A DNA stretch of 64,000 nt from Alistipes sp. (GTDB lineage: Bacteria; Bacteroidota; Bacteroidia; Bacteroidales; Rikenellaceae), in the NCBI GenBank assembly GCA_017416915.1, contig JAFQAN010000029.1:1-64000 (forward strand). The letters run 5' to 3'. This document shows positions 25,689-38,456 of this stretch, piece after piece; within the stretch, counting starts at the first letter, position 1, and every line of letters starts with the position of its first letter. The notes below the pieces were generated by a model, which made no database searches, was not told the origin of the DNA, and worked only from the letters and a program-made list of their open reading frames with translations. Made by a program: the position numbers and the translations under genes.

Positions 25689-28445
25689 CTATTTACGTTT
25701 TACCTCCACCTGCTCGTAGCCCTCGATAATATCGCCCACGCGAACATCGTTGTACGACTCGATGTTAAGACCGCAATCCTGACCCACGGTAACCTCCTTG
25801 ACGTCGTCCTTGAAGCGGCGCAACGAGCCGAGCTTACCTGTGTAGATGACGATACCATCACGGATGACACGTATGGGCGTGTTGCGCTGCATCTTACCCT
25901 CACGCACAATACATCCAGCAACGGTACCCACCTTCGAGATTTTGAAGGTCTCCAATACCTCCGTAGAGCATACTATCTCCTCCTTCATCACAGGCTCCAA
26001 CATACCCTCGATAGCGTCCTTAATCTCGTTGATAGCATCGTAGATAATCGAGTAGAGACGAATATCAATCTGCTCCTTCTCGGCAGCCTTACGTGCTGCC
26101 GCCGAGGGACGTACCTGGAAGCCGACGATGATGGCGTTAGAGGCCGCAGCAAGCAGTACGTCAGACTCCGAAATCTGACCCACCGCCGAGTGGATGACAT
26201 TCACCTGAACGCTCTCCTTAGAGAGCTTGATGAGCGAGCCAGACATAGCCTCCACCGAGCCATCCACATCACCCTTGACGATGATGTTAAGCTCCTTGAA
26301 CGAGCCGATAGCGATACGGCGACCAATCTCGTCGAGTGTTACGTGCTTCTGCGTCATTATGCCCTGCATACGCTGCAACTGCTCACGCTTGTTGGCAATC
26401 TCGCGCGCCGAGCGGTCGTCCTCCATAACGTTGAACGAGTCGCCCGCCTGTGGCGCACCGTTGAGACCAAGCACCTGCACAGGTGTTGAGGGTCCCGCCT
26501 CGGTAACCTTCTGACCATTCTCGTCGAACATCGCCTTAACACGACCTGTGTATGTTCCCGAGAGCAGCACATCGCCAACGCGCAACGTACCGTTCTGCAC
26601 CATAATCGTTGCCACATAGCCACGACCCTTGTCGAGCATCGACTCGATGACAGCACCCGACGCCTTGCGGTTGGGGTTGGCTTTGAGTTCGAGCATCTCC
26701 GCCTCCAACAGCACCTTTTCGAGGAGCTTGTCGAGGTTCATACCCTTCTTCGCCGACACCTCCTGGCTCTGATACTTACCGCCCCAATCCTCTACGAGGT
26801 AGTTCATCTGCGAAAGCTGCTCCTTGATATGGTCGGGGTTAGCCTGCGGCTTATCTATCTTGTTGATGGCGAACACCATAGGCACACCTGCTGCCGATGC
26901 GTGGTTGATTGCCTCAACCGTCTGGGGCATCACGCTATCGTCGGCAGCGACGATGATAATCGCCACATCGGTCATCTTAGCACCACGGGCGCGCATAGCG
27001 GTAAACGCCTCGTGTCCTGGGGTGTCAAGGAAGGTAATCTTCTGACCGTTAAGCTCCACCGAGTAGGCGCCGATATGCTGTGTGATACCTCCCGCCTCGC
27101 CCGCGGTAACGTTGGTCTTACGTATGTTGTCGAGTAGCGACGTCTTACCGTGATCGACGTGTCCCATAACCGTAACAATCGGGGGACGTGGCACGAGGTC
27201 CTCCTCGCTATCGACATCTGTCTCGATAGCCTCCTGTATCTCCACCGATACGAACTCCACAGAGAAGCCGAACTCCTCGGCAACGACCACCAGGGCCTCG
27301 GCGTCGAGACGCTGGTTGATAGATACCATAAGACCGAGGTTCATACACGCCGAGATAACCTCCATCGGCGATACGTTCATCATCGTAGCCAGCTCACTCA
27401 CGGTAACAAACTCCGTTACTTTGAGTACGCTGCGCTCCATCTGCTCGCGCTCCATCTCCTCGTTCATACGCTCACGTACCTCCTCGCGCTTCTCCTTGCG
27501 GTACTTCGCGCCCTTGGACTTAGTACCCTTCGCCGTCAGACGTGCCAACGTATCCTTAATCTGCTTCTGTACCTCCTCGTCCGACACCTCGGGGCGTACG
27601 ATGGGCTTGGGTTGCTGCTTCTGCTTCTTCTGCTTCTTATTGTTGTTGGCATTGGGCTGCTGAGCGTTGTTGCCGCCAGCATTGTTGTTGCCCTTGTTGC
27701 CACCCTTCTCTGGCTTGTTACCCTTGTTGCCCGCCTTGTTAATATCTACCTTCTCCTTGTCGAGGCGCTTGCGCTTGTGCTTGCCACCAGGCACCATATT
27801 AGACACGTCCATAGTACCCAGAATCTTAGGACCACCAAGCTGCTCTACCTGAGGACGATAGACACTATCGCGCTTAGGCTCTTCTGCTACGGGAGCGGGA
27901 GCGGGAGCAGGTGCAGGCTTCTCAACCTTAGGCTGAGGCTTAGGCTCCTCCACCTTGGGCTGGGGCTTAGCCTCCTCGCGCTTAGGCTCTTCTACGACGG
28001 GCTGGGGCTTAGGCTCCTCCTTCTTGGGCTGGGTCTCCTCTTTCTTTGCAGGCTCCTCAGCCTTTGCTGGCTCAGGCTTCTTGCCGCCGAGGTCTATCTT
28101 ACCCAAAATCTTGGGACCGCGCACCTCGTCCTTTACGCTGATGACGTTGCTCTTAATGACTACCTCTTCGTCATCACCCTCGTCGCCCCTCTGTGCTGGC
28201 GAGTCGATGCTCACGGTTGTCTGCTTCTGCTGTATGCGCTCACGTATGGCGTTGCGCTCATTGCCCGACTGTCGATTCGAGCCAAACTCCTTCTCCAATG
28301 CGGCATATACCTCGGGGGTTACTGGCGACGAGGGCGAGCAGTCGCTCTGCAAGCCCTTGCGTTGGAGGTAGTCGGCGAGGGTGTTAAATCCCACCTTAAA
28401 CTCCTTAGCAACCTGTATAAGCCTTATCTTTTTACTGTTATCCAT
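25689..28445 (-). CDS. infB: Translation initiation factor IF-2
   Basis: 918 aa GTPase that delivers initiator tRNA to the 30S subunit. The N-terminus has the IF2_N helical segment ([25 protein letters not shown]). It is followed by a ~250-residue Pro/Glu/Lys/Ala and then Asn/Gly/Lys-rich linker (repeated EEPKPQP words). The G domain holds GHVDHGKT (about 426), DTPGHEAF and NKID, and domains II-IV complete the C-terminal half. Part of the conserved rimP-nusA-infB order, 26 nt after nusA. Confidence 0.97.
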   Translation of the reverse strand: MDNSKKIRLIQVAKEFKVGFNTLADYLQRKGLQSDCSPSSPVTPEVYAALEKEFGSNRQSGNERNAIRERIQQKQTTVSIDSPAQRGDEGDDEEVVIKSNVISVKDEVRGPKILGKIDLGGKKPEPAKAEEPAKKEETQPKKEEPKPQPVVEEPKREEAKPQPKVEEPKPQPKVEKPAPAPAPAPVAEEPKRDSVYRPQVEQLGGPKILGTMDVSNMVPGGKHKRKRLDKEKVDINKAGNKGNKPEKGGNKGNNNAGGNNAQQPNANNNKKQKKQKQQPKPIVRPEVSDEEVQKQIKDTLARLTAKGTKSKGAKYRKEKREEVRERMNEEMEREQMERSVLKVTEFVTVSELATMMNVSPMEVISACMNLGLMVSINQRLDAEALVVVAEEFGFSVEFVSVEIQEAIETDVDSEEDLVPRPPIVTVMGHVDHGKTSLLDNIRKTNVTAGEAGGITQHIGAYSVELNGQKITFLDTPGHEAFTAMRARGAKMTDVAIIIVAADDSVMPQTVEAINHASAAGVPMVFAINKIDKPQANPDHIKEQLSQMNYLVEDWGGKYQSQEVSAKKGMNLDKLLEKVLLEAEMLELKANPNRKASGAVIESMLDKGRGYVATIMVQNGTLRVGDVLLSGTYTGRVKAMFDENGQKVTEAGPSTPVQVLGLNGAPQAGDSFNVMEDDRSAREIANKREQLQRMQGIMTQKHVTLDEIGRRIAIGSFKELNIIVKGDVDGSVEAMSGSLIKLSKESVQVNVIHSAVGQISESDVLLAAASNAIIVGFQVRPSAAARKAAEKEQIDIRLYSIIYDAINEIKDAIEGMLEPVMKEEIVCSTEVLETFKISKVGTVAGCIVREGKMQRNTPIRVIRDGIVIYTGKLGSLRRFKDDVKEVTVGQDCGLNIESYNDVRVGDIIEGYEQVEVKRK

Positions 28446-28471
28446 CTAAATCTCCTTTCGTTAATCGTTCA

Positions 28472-29704
28472 CTACTCTTCAAACTCGGCTTTGAGGATAG
28501 CCACCACAGCCTCTGCCTGCTCCACTTCGAGGTCGGCACGCGATGCAATCTCCTCTACGGGCAGCTCCAACACGCTCTTTGCCGTGTCGCAGCCAGCAGC
28601 TTTGAGAGCCTCGATAATCCAGCCCTCAATCTCGTCGGCAAACTCCGTGAGTGCCACATCCTCCTCCTCAATCTCACGATATACGTCGATGTCGTAGCCT
28701 GTGAGCATCTTCGAGAGGCGGATGTTGAGACCACCCTTACCGATAGCCAACGACACCTCCTCGGGTTTGAGATATACGGCGGCTGTCTTCTTCTCCTCGT
28801 CGATGGTGATTGTCGAAATCTTTGCGGGGTTCAACGAGCGCTGAATCATCAGCGAGGTGTTCGCCGTGAAGTTTACCACGTCGATATTCTCGTTGCGCAG
28901 CTCCTTTACGATGTTGTAGATACGTGCGCCCTTCATACCTACGCAAGCACCTACGGGGTCGATGCGGTCGTCGTACGACTCTACGGCAACCTTAGCTCTC
29001 TCGCCAGGGATGCGGGCGATACGCTTGATGGTGATAAGACCATCGTATATCTCGGGTACCTCCTGCTCGAAGAGGCGCTCCAAGAACTGGTTGTCCGAAC
29101 GAGAAAGGATGATGCGGGGCTGGTTGTTGTTCATCTCGACGCTCTTGACGATGGCGCGGATGGTGTCGCCCTTACGGTAGAAGTCGTTGGGTATCTGCTC
29201 CATCTTGGGCAGTACGAGGTCGTTGTCCTCGTCATCGCGTACCAACACCTCCTTCTTCCACACCTGATATACCTCGCCCGATACAATCTCGCCGACCTTC
29301 TCAGAGTACTTCTCGAAGAGCGCAGCCTTCTCCAAGTCGAGGATGCGTGATGCGAGGTTTTGGCGTAGCGACAGCACGGCACGACGACCAAACTGTGTCA
29401 TATCAATCTGATCGACATACTCATCGCCAATCTCGTATGTTGAGTCGATAGCCTTCACCTCCGAGAGCGAAATCTCGGTGTTCACATTCTCCACGGCACC
29501 GTCCTCTACCACGATACGGTTGCGCCAAATCTCCAAGTCGCCCTTCTCGGGGTTGATAATAACGTCGAAGTTCTCATCGCTCTCGAACTGCTTTTGCAAG
29601 GCGTGGCGGAAGACATCCTCCAATACGCCGATAAGTGTTGAGTTGTCGATGTTCTTCAACTCTTTGAACTCAGCAAAGTTGCTGATAAGATTAACGTACT
29701 TCAT
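28472..29704 (-). CDS. nusA: Transcription elongation/termination factor NusA
   Basis: 410 aa. An N-terminal RNA-polymerase-binding domain is followed by an S1 domain (VGEIVSGEVYQVWKKEVLV...) and two KH domains (IPGERAKVAVESYDDRIDPVGACVGMKGARI; SLAIGKGGLNIRLSKMLTGYDID). The acidic C-terminal segment is short. The protein modulates pausing, termination and antitermination. Translated from ATG at 29704. It lies between rimP and infB, but the spacer to rimP is 341 bp and filled with repeats. Confidence 0.97.
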   Translation of the reverse strand: MKYVNLISNFAEFKELKNIDNSTLIGVLEDVFRHALQKQFESDENFDVIINPEKGDLEIWRNRIVVEDGAVENVNTEISLSEVKAIDSTYEIGDEYVDQIDMTQFGRRAVLSLRQNLASRILDLEKAALFEKYSEKVGEIVSGEVYQVWKKEVLVRDDEDNDLVLPKMEQIPNDFYRKGDTIRAIVKSVEMNNNQPRIILSRSDNQFLERLFEQEVPEIYDGLITIKRIARIPGERAKVAVESYDDRIDPVGACVGMKGARIYNIVKELRNENIDVVNFTANTSLMIQRSLNPAKISTITIDEEKKTAAVYLKPEEVSLAIGKGGLNIRLSKMLTGYDIDVYREIEEEDVALTEFADEIEGWIIEALKAAGCDTAKSVLELPVEEIASRADLEVEQAEAVVAILKAEFEE

Positions 29705-29750
29705 CTTTGTTGTATATTTTATTTGTTTGTATTTCTTGGTTTTTGTTTTA

Positions 29751-29872
29751 GGGAGGTTAGGGAATTTAGAGAGATTAGGGAGATTAGAGATTTTATCCGT
29801 TACTCGCTAAATCCGCTTCTGCCCTTACTTAAATTCCTTAAATTCTCTAAGTTCTCTAAATTCTCTATAATG
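29751..29872. repeat. Inverted 9-bp arrays between nusA and rimP
   Basis: About five units of GGGAGATTA type (29751-29795) are followed by about five units of TAAATTCTC type (29829-29872), the approximate reverse complement. The region could fold into a long hairpin inside the rimP-nusA transcript. No gene is visible. Confidence 0.75.
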
Positions 29873-29883
29873 TCTTCGGTCCT

Positions 29884-30034
29884 CAGACAAGTCCAACGCA
29901 GAAATATCCCCTCCTCTTGGTGGTAAATTTGTTTTTGAGGCGGGTAGTTCAAGGCGGACGCTGGATGAAAAACCGCAGTTTACTTGACGTAAATGAGGAT
30001 TTTTCAGACGAGTCCAACGCCGAAATATCCCCTC
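29884..30034. repeat. 30-bp direct repeat pair
   Basis: 29884-29913 and 30005-30034 match at 28 of 30 positions (CAGACRAGTCCAACGCMGAA followed by ATATCCCCTC). They bracket a 91-bp segment with the words CTTGACGTAAATGAGGA and AACCGCAGTTTA. It may be a copy of a dispersed intergenic repeat; the second copy touches the end of rimP. Confidence 0.75.
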
Positions 30035-30045
30035 AAAAGCAAATT

Positions 30046-30513
30046 TTACTTGAAGTCGAGATACTCTTTGGTATACTTTATCTCCGCCCACGCGTAGCTC
30101 TTCGACACCAACACCGTCTGCTTACGCTTCTTACCCTCGACGAGCTGCTTCTCCTCGTATGAGATGACTATGCCGTCGTCGGTTACCTCGTCGAGCTTCG
30201 CCAATAGCTTGATGCCGTCGTTGAGCAACACCTCCACAGACCGTCCCACAATCTTGCGATACTGACGTATCTGTTTTAGCTCCGAGCCGATGCCTGCCGA
30301 TGCCACCATCAGCGCAAAGTCCTCCACCTCACGGTCCAACTCCTCCTCTATGGCACGGTTGAGTGCCGCACAATCCTCCAATTTCACCGCCGTATCGCTG
30401 TCGATGAGCAGCTCAATCTCGCCCATTGGCGACACCTTGCACTCCACGACAAAGAGGTCGCTGCCCTCCAAGTGCTTCTCGGCAATTTCTATAACTCTCT
30501 TAGCCTCAATCAT
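30046..30513 (-). CDS. rimP: Ribosome maturation factor RimP
   Basis: 155 aa. RimP assists late 30S subunit assembly. N-terminal alpha/beta domain (GSDLFVVECKVSPMGEIELLIDSDTAVKLEDCAALNRAIEEELDRE, with DFALMVASAGIGSELK) and C-terminal SH3-like domain (KIVGRSVEVLLNDGIKLLAKLDEVTDDGIVI) fit the DUF150/YhbC family. It heads the conserved rimP-nusA-infB operon. Confidence 0.94.
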   Translation of the reverse strand: MIEAKRVIEIAEKHLEGSDLFVVECKVSPMGEIELLIDSDTAVKLEDCAALNRAIEEELDREVEDFALMVASAGIGSELKQIRQYRKIVGRSVEVLLNDGIKLLAKLDEVTDDGIVISYEEKQLVEGKKRKQTVLVSKSYAWAEIKYTKEYLDFK

Positions 30514-30568
30514 ATATCTTTCAACAAATCATTAATTTCACCCACCGTCTTCACTCTAAGCACGAAAT

Positions 30569-30589
30569 AAGGGGACTCTCCGTCCCCTT
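30569..30589 (-). other. Leader hairpin of the rimP operon
   Basis: AAGGGGAC/GTCCCCTT (30569-30576/30582-30589) lies between the rimP promoter and start codon. On the transcript it is followed by ATTTCG, too few U for a strong terminator. It could be an attenuator. Confidence 0.4.
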
Positions 30590-30610
30590 ACTTTCCGCTC
30601 AATAACACCG

Positions 30611-30641
30611 CAAAGATAGGGATATTTTCTTAAACTACCAA
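30611..30641 (-). promoter_or_regulatory. rimP operon promoter
   Basis: Minus strand TTGG (30641-30638), 19-bp spacer, TATCTTTG (30618-30611), about 100 bp before rimP. Confidence 0.75.
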
Positions 30642-30712
30642 TATATATAGGTATTTTTTGACATTTTTTTGTTCGTAGCGCCGAGGTGCGAGGGTAAAAA
30701 TAGATTGGATAT

Positions 30713-30743
30713 TTTGTTTTCTCATTTCGACATCGTATATTTG
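30713..30743 (+). promoter_or_regulatory. panB promoter
   Basis: TTTG (30713-30716), 19-bp spacer, TATATTTG (30736-30743), 33 bp before the ATG. Confidence 0.85.
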
Positions 30744-30775
30744 CACTAAATAACACTAACAAGAACAGTTGTAAT

Positions 30776-31591
30776 ATGTCAGTTGAAAGCACCGTAAGAG
30801 CAGTTACCACACTGCGTCTTACCGAGATGAAGCAGCGCGGCGAGAAGATTGCCATGCTCACATCGTATGATTACTCCATGGCAAAGATTGTTGATAAGGC
30901 GGGTGTCGATGTGATACTTGTCGGCGACTCGGCAGCCAACGTTATGGCGGGCTACGAGACCACCCTGCCCATCACTCTCGATATGATGATATACCACGCC
31001 AAGTCGGTTGTACGTGCTGTGCAGCGCGCCTTGGTTGTCGTTGATTTGCCCTTCGGAACGTATCAGGGCAACTCGAAGGTCGCCCTCGACTCGGCAGTGC
31101 GCATTATGAAGGAGACCGAGGCAGATGCCGTGAAGTTGGAGGGTGGCGAGGAGGTCATCGAGTCTATAAACCGTATCCTCTCGGCGGGTATCCCCGTTAT
31201 GGGACACCTCGGACTCACGCCCCAGTCGATACATAAGTTCGGCACGTATAACGTGCGCGCCAAGGATGAGGCAGAGGCAGATAAGCTGGTGCGCGATGCC
31301 CACCTATTGGAGGAGGCGGGATGCTTTGCGGTGGTCTTGGAGAAGATTCCCGCATCGCTCGGTAGGCGCGTGTCGGAGGAGCTACACATTCCCACCATCG
31401 GCATCGGCGCGGGTGGCGCTACCGACGGTCAGGTACTCGTCGCACACGATATGTTGGGCATCACACAGGCGTTCTCGCCCCGTTTTTTACGCCGTTATGC
31501 CGACCTCGGAACAACTATCTCGGAGGCGGTAGGACACTATGTCGATGATGTCAAAAGTCGCGACTTCCCCAACGAGAAGGAGCAGTACTAA
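30776..31591 (+). CDS. panB: 3-methyl-2-oxobutanoate hydroxymethyltransferase
   Basis: 271 aa. It adds a hydroxymethyl group from 5,10-methylene-tetrahydrofolate to 2-oxoisovalerate to give ketopantoate in pantothenate synthesis. The family signatures are visible: [45 protein letters not shown] (metal-binding Asp of VGDS), VKLEGG and [18 protein letters not shown]. Length is standard. It is monocistronic with its own promoter and terminator. With coaD in the same window, the CoA pathway is partly represented. Confidence 0.96.
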   Translation: MSVESTVRAVTTLRLTEMKQRGEKIAMLTSYDYSMAKIVDKAGVDVILVGDSAANVMAGYETTLPITLDMMIYHAKSVVRAVQRALVVVDLPFGTYQGNSKVALDSAVRIMKETEADAVKLEGGEEVIESINRILSAGIPVMGHLGLTPQSIHKFGTYNVRAKDEAEADKLVRDAHLLEEAGCFAVVLEKIPASLGRRVSEELHIPTIGIGAGGATDGQVLVAHDMLGITQAFSPRFLRRYADLGTTISEAVGHYVDDVKSRDFPNEKEQY

Positions 31592-31609
31592 ACGACTCAC
31601 AATCGTCTA

Positions 31610-31648
31610 AACGCCCTCGGAAGCGACCGCTTTCGGGGCGTTTTTTTA
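31610..31648 (+). terminator. panB terminator
   Basis: AACGCCC...GAAGCG and CGCTTTC..GGGCGTT form a strong stem (31610-31641), followed by seven or more T. The AT-rich stretch 31649-32007 beyond it holds no gene or recognisable signal. Confidence 0.9.
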
Positions 31649-32007
31649 TTCGCTGAGGAGATAACAAATGTATGTAGGCAGATTTTCGTTGATAAAATTA
31701 CCATTTTTACCTATAATTACACAAAAACATACCATATTTACAAAAAAGAGCAATAGACCAAAGTTGTCCTATTAGAACAATAGTAAAATATCGTATCGGC
31801 GGGAAGTCCTCTGTTTAGGCAACTTACGAATTATACCTATCGACTATAAAGTAGCAATACATACCAATATTGCTTATCGCCAAATAGAACATCAAAATTT
31901 CGCATTTAGAACAATTAAATAAAAATCAGTATTGATTTCTAATAAGTTACAAATGTATCAAATAGGGTATCATTTGTTGCACAATACAAATTTGACAGGT
32001 AAAAGTT

Positions 32008-32038
32008 TTTGTAAACGGTAAAAAAGCATATACCTTTG
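32008..32038 (+). promoter_or_regulatory. Promoter of fimbrillin operon
   Basis: TTTG (32008-32011), 19-bp spacer, TACCTTTG (32031-32038), 77 bp before the small peptide gene. Confidence 0.85.
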
Positions 32039-32115
32039 CCGCCGATTTCTTTTTTGTGAGTGAGCGATATGTGTGTGATACCTATGTAGAATATAAATAT
32101 AAAACCCAAATAGAG

Positions 32116-32238
32116 ATGTTTAAGAAGAGTTTCATTTGCGACTACGAAAGCCCCGTGATGGAGGTAGTAGAGATAGCCCTCGAAGGCGGTTATCAAATTA
32201 GCGGCGTGATTGGCGACCACGAAGAGGAGGATATGTAA
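32116..32238 (+). CDS. 40-residue acidic peptide upstream of fimbrillin
   Basis: MFKKSFICDY then ESPVMEVVEIALEGGYQISG and a C-terminal GDHEEEDM. Short peptides with a KK...P..EVVEI.LE core and an acidic tail are common just upstream of surface lipoprotein genes in Bacteroidales; their function is unknown to me. The ATG at 32116 is chosen because an earlier GTG (32056) would add a poorly hydrophobic, unusual N-terminus. It lies 12 nt before the lipoprotein ATG and is surely co-transcribed with it. Confidence 0.65.
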   Translation: MFKKSFICDYESPVMEVVEIALEGGYQISGVIGDHEEEDM

Positions 32239-32250
32239 AAAGGTTTGGTT

Positions 32251-34323
32251 ATGAAGAGATTTTTTAGCACTATTGCGACACTCGTACTTGCAGCAAGCAC
32301 CCTGTCGTGTTCTCAAAATTTCGACGAGATAAACATATCGAACAATGTAGAGGAGTCGTTCTACTTCGAGGTTAGCGGCGGCGTTGGCGACAGCACCCGT
32401 GCCGTATTCGACACCGACTCGAACGGCGCACCCCTGAAATCGATGTCGTGGGAAGCTGACGACAAGATAGGTCTCAGCATCTACACCTCGGACCAGTGGG
32501 GCAACAAGACGGTATTGGATAACAACAAGCCGTTTGCACTCGACTCGGAGGGACACTTTGCAGGTACTATATCGCAGGACCCCGCAAGCCGCACGGCAGA
32601 CTGGACGATGCTCGCCTACTACCCCTACACCGAGACAAATCGTGATTATAGCGCTTGGGCAAGCACGTGGTCGGTGACGCTACCCATAACGCAGACGCAG
32701 TGCGACGCCCACCACTCAAACTACAAGAACATCTCGCTCTTCGTAAGCGAGCCTACGGTATATGCTGCTGACGACACATCGCGTGCCAAGCTGACCTTTG
32801 TCGATCAGTTTGCGACGTTGCGCTTCTTGGTGAGCGCCGACGAGAGCCTCGACAGCGAGGTTAAGGAGTACCTTGCCGCTACGCCCATCACACAGGCAAA
32901 GGTATATGTCGCCTACAACGACAGCTCGAAGCTGCCCTACCAATATAGTGTCGAAGATGCGCAGACGGCACTCTCGGGCGAGGGTACGTACAACTACGTG
33001 GACAAGACATTCTCTATCGCGCAGTGGGGCTCGGTAGCAAAATATGTAGATGTAGTAATCGAGGATATCGAGATTAAGGCCACTGCCGACAACAAGACCT
33101 ATATTTGGGCTGTTGTAGCGCCCTTTACGCTCAGCGACCAGCAGCTTCTTGTTGCGGAGTTCACCGCTGGCGAGCAGACCTTCACCTATACCTACGACCG
33201 CGATGGCGAGTTTAAGTTTGTGGGCAACAAGCTCTACAACTTCAAGAACGTGAAGATTGGCAACAACAGCATCAAGCCTAAACCCGCCGTTACCACCGAG
33301 GATAGCATCCTTGGCGTCACGAAGGTTGCCACCGAGGGTCATAACTACCCCATCAAGGCAACACTTACTATGTCGGCAGCGCTGCCCTCGGGTCTTAATG
33401 TCAACGACTTCGACTACTACATCCGCTACGGCTACTGCACCGAGGAGGAGCATAGCGGCACGGAGGTAGCCCACAGCGCCGAGACGGCAGACGAGGTTGT
33501 CTGGGCAGACGAGGTTGTCTCGGGCTGGTCGGAGAGCAACTATACCGCCACAAGCTACAATAGCGAGCAGACGTCAGAGCTTACCACAGTGCTTCTCAAA
33601 CGCGAGGTTAGCGACCAAACTATCCTCAGCGCAGGCTTTGCCGAGGGTCGAGTACCCGCATATCAGGCATACGCCGTATCGAAGACGGACGGCAAAGTTT
33701 ACTACGGAAATATTGTCCACGTGGACCTCAACCCCAATATCTACTCGTTCGAGAACGACGTGCAAGAGGTAGCATCATACAGCGAGGATGGTAACGAAAC
33801 CAACTCGCGCTTCCGCTTCACGCTCCCCGAGCAGTATGCAGTGTGGATGTTCAACGGACAGGTGGATACACGTACCTCGATGCGTATGTACCGCCGCGAG
33901 ATTTCGGAGGATAAGCGCGATGAGATTAGCGAGCTTGCTGCTGCCGGCACGCTTACCTCAGAGGATTTGTATAACGCCACTACCGCCGAGTCGGGCCAAG
34001 AGGTGTGGAATATCGACGATAAGGGCAACCCTCCCTACGACTTTACGGGCTACGTTATCGACTATTGGCTGACATCGGGCGGCTACCTCGAAAACTACAC
34101 TATGAACTTTGGCCATATCCAGCACTATACAAACGGCTCGGTAGATGGTTACGTAGCGGGTCGCAATGCCGGCGATGACCACCCCTACGACCGTGATGAG
34201 TGGGGTGTATGGAGCTACGTGATGCAGGCTTACGACAAGTCATCTGGCGAGCTTGTATGGGTACAGTCATCGTGGTTCCGCTTGGTGGATGCATCGGTAG
34301 ATTTGACAGGCATTCAGGGCTAA
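32251..34323 (+). CDS. Fimbrillin-family surface lipoprotein
   Basis: 690 aa from ATG 32251. The signal MKRFFSTIATLVLAASTLSC is a type II lipoprotein signal (Cys at about 20). Residues 35-340 match the fimbrillin A/Mfa-like layout: TRAVFDT..., SMSWEADDKIGLSIYTSD, a central beta-sandwich and ANDKTYIWAVVAPF-like strands. The C-terminal half (350-690) is a separate beta-rich region beginning around VTKVATEGHNYPIKATLTMS, with no recognised family. Likely a pilus or surface adhesin component exported as a lipoprotein and processed at the surface. It is followed by a strong terminator. Confidence 0.78.
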   Translation: MKRFFSTIATLVLAASTLSCSQNFDEINISNNVEESFYFEVSGGVGDSTRAVFDTDSNGAPLKSMSWEADDKIGLSIYTSDQWGNKTVLDNNKPFALDSEGHFAGTISQDPASRTADWTMLAYYPYTETNRDYSAWASTWSVTLPITQTQCDAHHSNYKNISLFVSEPTVYAADDTSRAKLTFVDQFATLRFLVSADESLDSEVKEYLAATPITQAKVYVAYNDSSKLPYQYSVEDAQTALSGEGTYNYVDKTFSIAQWGSVAKYVDVVIEDIEIKATADNKTYIWAVVAPFTLSDQQLLVAEFTAGEQTFTYTYDRDGEFKFVGNKLYNFKNVKIGNNSIKPKPAVTTEDSILGVTKVATEGHNYPIKATLTMSAALPSGLNVNDFDYYIRYGYCTEEEHSGTEVAHSAETADEVVWADEVVSGWSESNYTATSYNSEQTSELTTVLLKREVSDQTILSAGFAEGRVPAYQAYAVSKTDGKVYYGNIVHVDLNPNIYSFENDVQEVASYSEDGNETNSRFRFTLPEQYAVWMFNGQVDTRTSMRMYRREISEDKRDEISELAAAGTLTSEDLYNATTAESGQEVWNIDDKGNPPYDFTGYVIDYWLTSGGYLENYTMNFGHIQHYTNGSVDGYVAGRNAGDDHPYDRDEWGVWSYVMQAYDKSSGELVWVQSSWFRLVDASVDLTGIQG

Positions 34324-34343
34324 CAACAACATAAGCATAAGCA

Positions 34344-34383
34344 GCACAACCCGGGCGTAATTGCTCGGGTTGTGTTGTTTTTT
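34344..34383 (+). terminator. Fimbrillin operon terminator
   Basis: CACAACCCG (34345-34353) and CGGGTTGTG (34366-34374) pair, followed by TTGTTTTTT. Confidence 0.92.
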
Positions 34384-34390
34384 AGGAGTC

Positions 34391-34457
34391 TAGACGACGG
34401 GACTACGAGACGACGGGACTACGAGAACGATAGCAAATGGAGGTTTCTCGTAGTCCC
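34391..34457. repeat. 8-bp array with perfect inverted repeat
   Basis: GACGACGGGACTACGA units (34394-34426) are followed by their inversion. GGGACTACGAGA (34415-34426) and TCTCGTAGTCCC (34446-34457) form a 12-bp perfect stem with a 19-nt loop. It is the same 8-bp unit as in the larger modules. Confidence 0.75.
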
Positions 34458-34521
34458 GCTCATTTTACGCTAAGCCTCAAAGAGATACATCGCAAAGAGC
34501 GAGATAAGAGAGAGAGCAAAA

Positions 34522-34587
34522 GGCGTAACAGAGGGGCAACAAAAGGGGCGACAAAAGAGACGTAGCAAGAGGGGCAACAAAGGGCGT
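34522..34587 (+). repeat. ~12-bp purine-rich array
   Basis: Repeated GGGGCAACAAAA/GGGGCGACAAAAGAG words. They share vocabulary with the 577-665 repeat upstream of the rRNA promoters. No coding capacity. Confidence 0.6.
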
Positions 34588-34648
34588 CCAGCCACTGCGC
34601 CTACGCAGACAAAAGCGTGTATCGCCACCGCCAATTTTCGCTACTATT

Positions 34649-34678
34649 TTTGTTATTTCAATTAATTATGTATCTTTG
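34649..34678 (+). promoter_or_regulatory. Nitroreductase-beta-galactosidase promoter
   Basis: TTTG (34649-34652), 18-bp spacer, TATCTTTG (34671-34678), 19 bp before ATG 34698. It excludes the longer GTG start at 34617. Confidence 0.75.
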
Positions 34679-34697
34679 TAGATACAAATACTCTATT

Positions 34698-35330
34698 ATG
34701 GCAGATAACTACTTGGAGAAGAAGATGGAGGACTACCACGCACAGCCCGCCGTACGCCGCCAGCGCACAGCGTCGCTACGCCGTCTGTTGCTCCACAACC
34801 GTAGCTACCGCGGCTACGACACCTCGTTTAAGGTGCGCGAAGACCAACTACGCAAGATTATCGAGGTGGCGACACTCTGCCCCTCGGCACGCAACCAACA
34901 GGTGTTGCGCTTCCGCCCCGTCTTGGACGATGAGGCGGACATTGTCCTTAACCACATACGTCTGGGTGGCGCTCTGCCCGAGCTACACCTCCCCTTTGCG
35001 GGTACGGAGCCTCGCGCCTTTATCGTCATCTGCTCGACGGTCGAGGAGTCGAAATATGTGGATATGGACCTCGGCATTGTGGCGCAGTCTATGTTACTGC
35101 AAGCCACCGAGATAGGCTTGGGTGGTATCTGCATCGGGGCCTTCGACCACGAGGCACTCAAAGAGCGACTGTCGCTACGTTATGAGCCACTGTTGGTGCT
35201 TGCCATAGGTCGTCCCAACGAGCATATCGAGTTAGTAGAGTGCCGCGAGGGCGACCCTCTGAGCTACTACCGTGAGGCGGGAGTACACTACGTACCGAAG
35301 ATTACAGTTGATAACCTTTTACTTAAATAA
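34698..35330 (+). CDS. Nitroreductase-family flavoprotein
   Basis: 210 aa from ATG 34698. The FMN-binding arrangement is that of the nitroreductase family: LRRLLLHNRSYRGYD near the N-terminus, ATLCPSARNQQVLRF (the CPSxxNxQ-like flavin contact) and DLGIVAQSMLLQATEIGLGGICIGAFD. It probably reduces nitro compounds or quinones with NAD(P)H; the natural substrate is not evident. It precedes a beta-galactosidase gene by only 6 nt, so the two form an operon, with no obvious metabolic link. Confidence 0.88.
   Translation: MADNYLEKKMEDYHAQPAVRRQRTASLRRLLLHNRSYRGYDTSFKVREDQLRKIIEVATLCPSARNQQVLRFRPVLDDEADIVLNHIRLGGALPELHLPFAGTEPRAFIVICSTVEESKYVDMDLGIVAQSMLLQATEIGLGGICIGAFDHEALKERLSLRYEPLLVLAIGRPNEHIELVECREGDPLSYYREAGVHYVPKITVDNLLLK

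Positions 35331-38456
<3,126 letters not shown>

Noticed and set aside
27150-28697. 515-codon open frame on the plus strand
   Set aside because: It is the antisense shadow of infB and nusA, Leu/Arg-rich and without a family; the minus-strand genes are unequivocal.
29825-30091. 88-codon minus-strand frame in the rimP-nusA spacer as a small gene
   Set aside because: It runs through the 9-bp arrays and both 30-bp repeats and overlaps the end of rimP; its composition follows the repeats.
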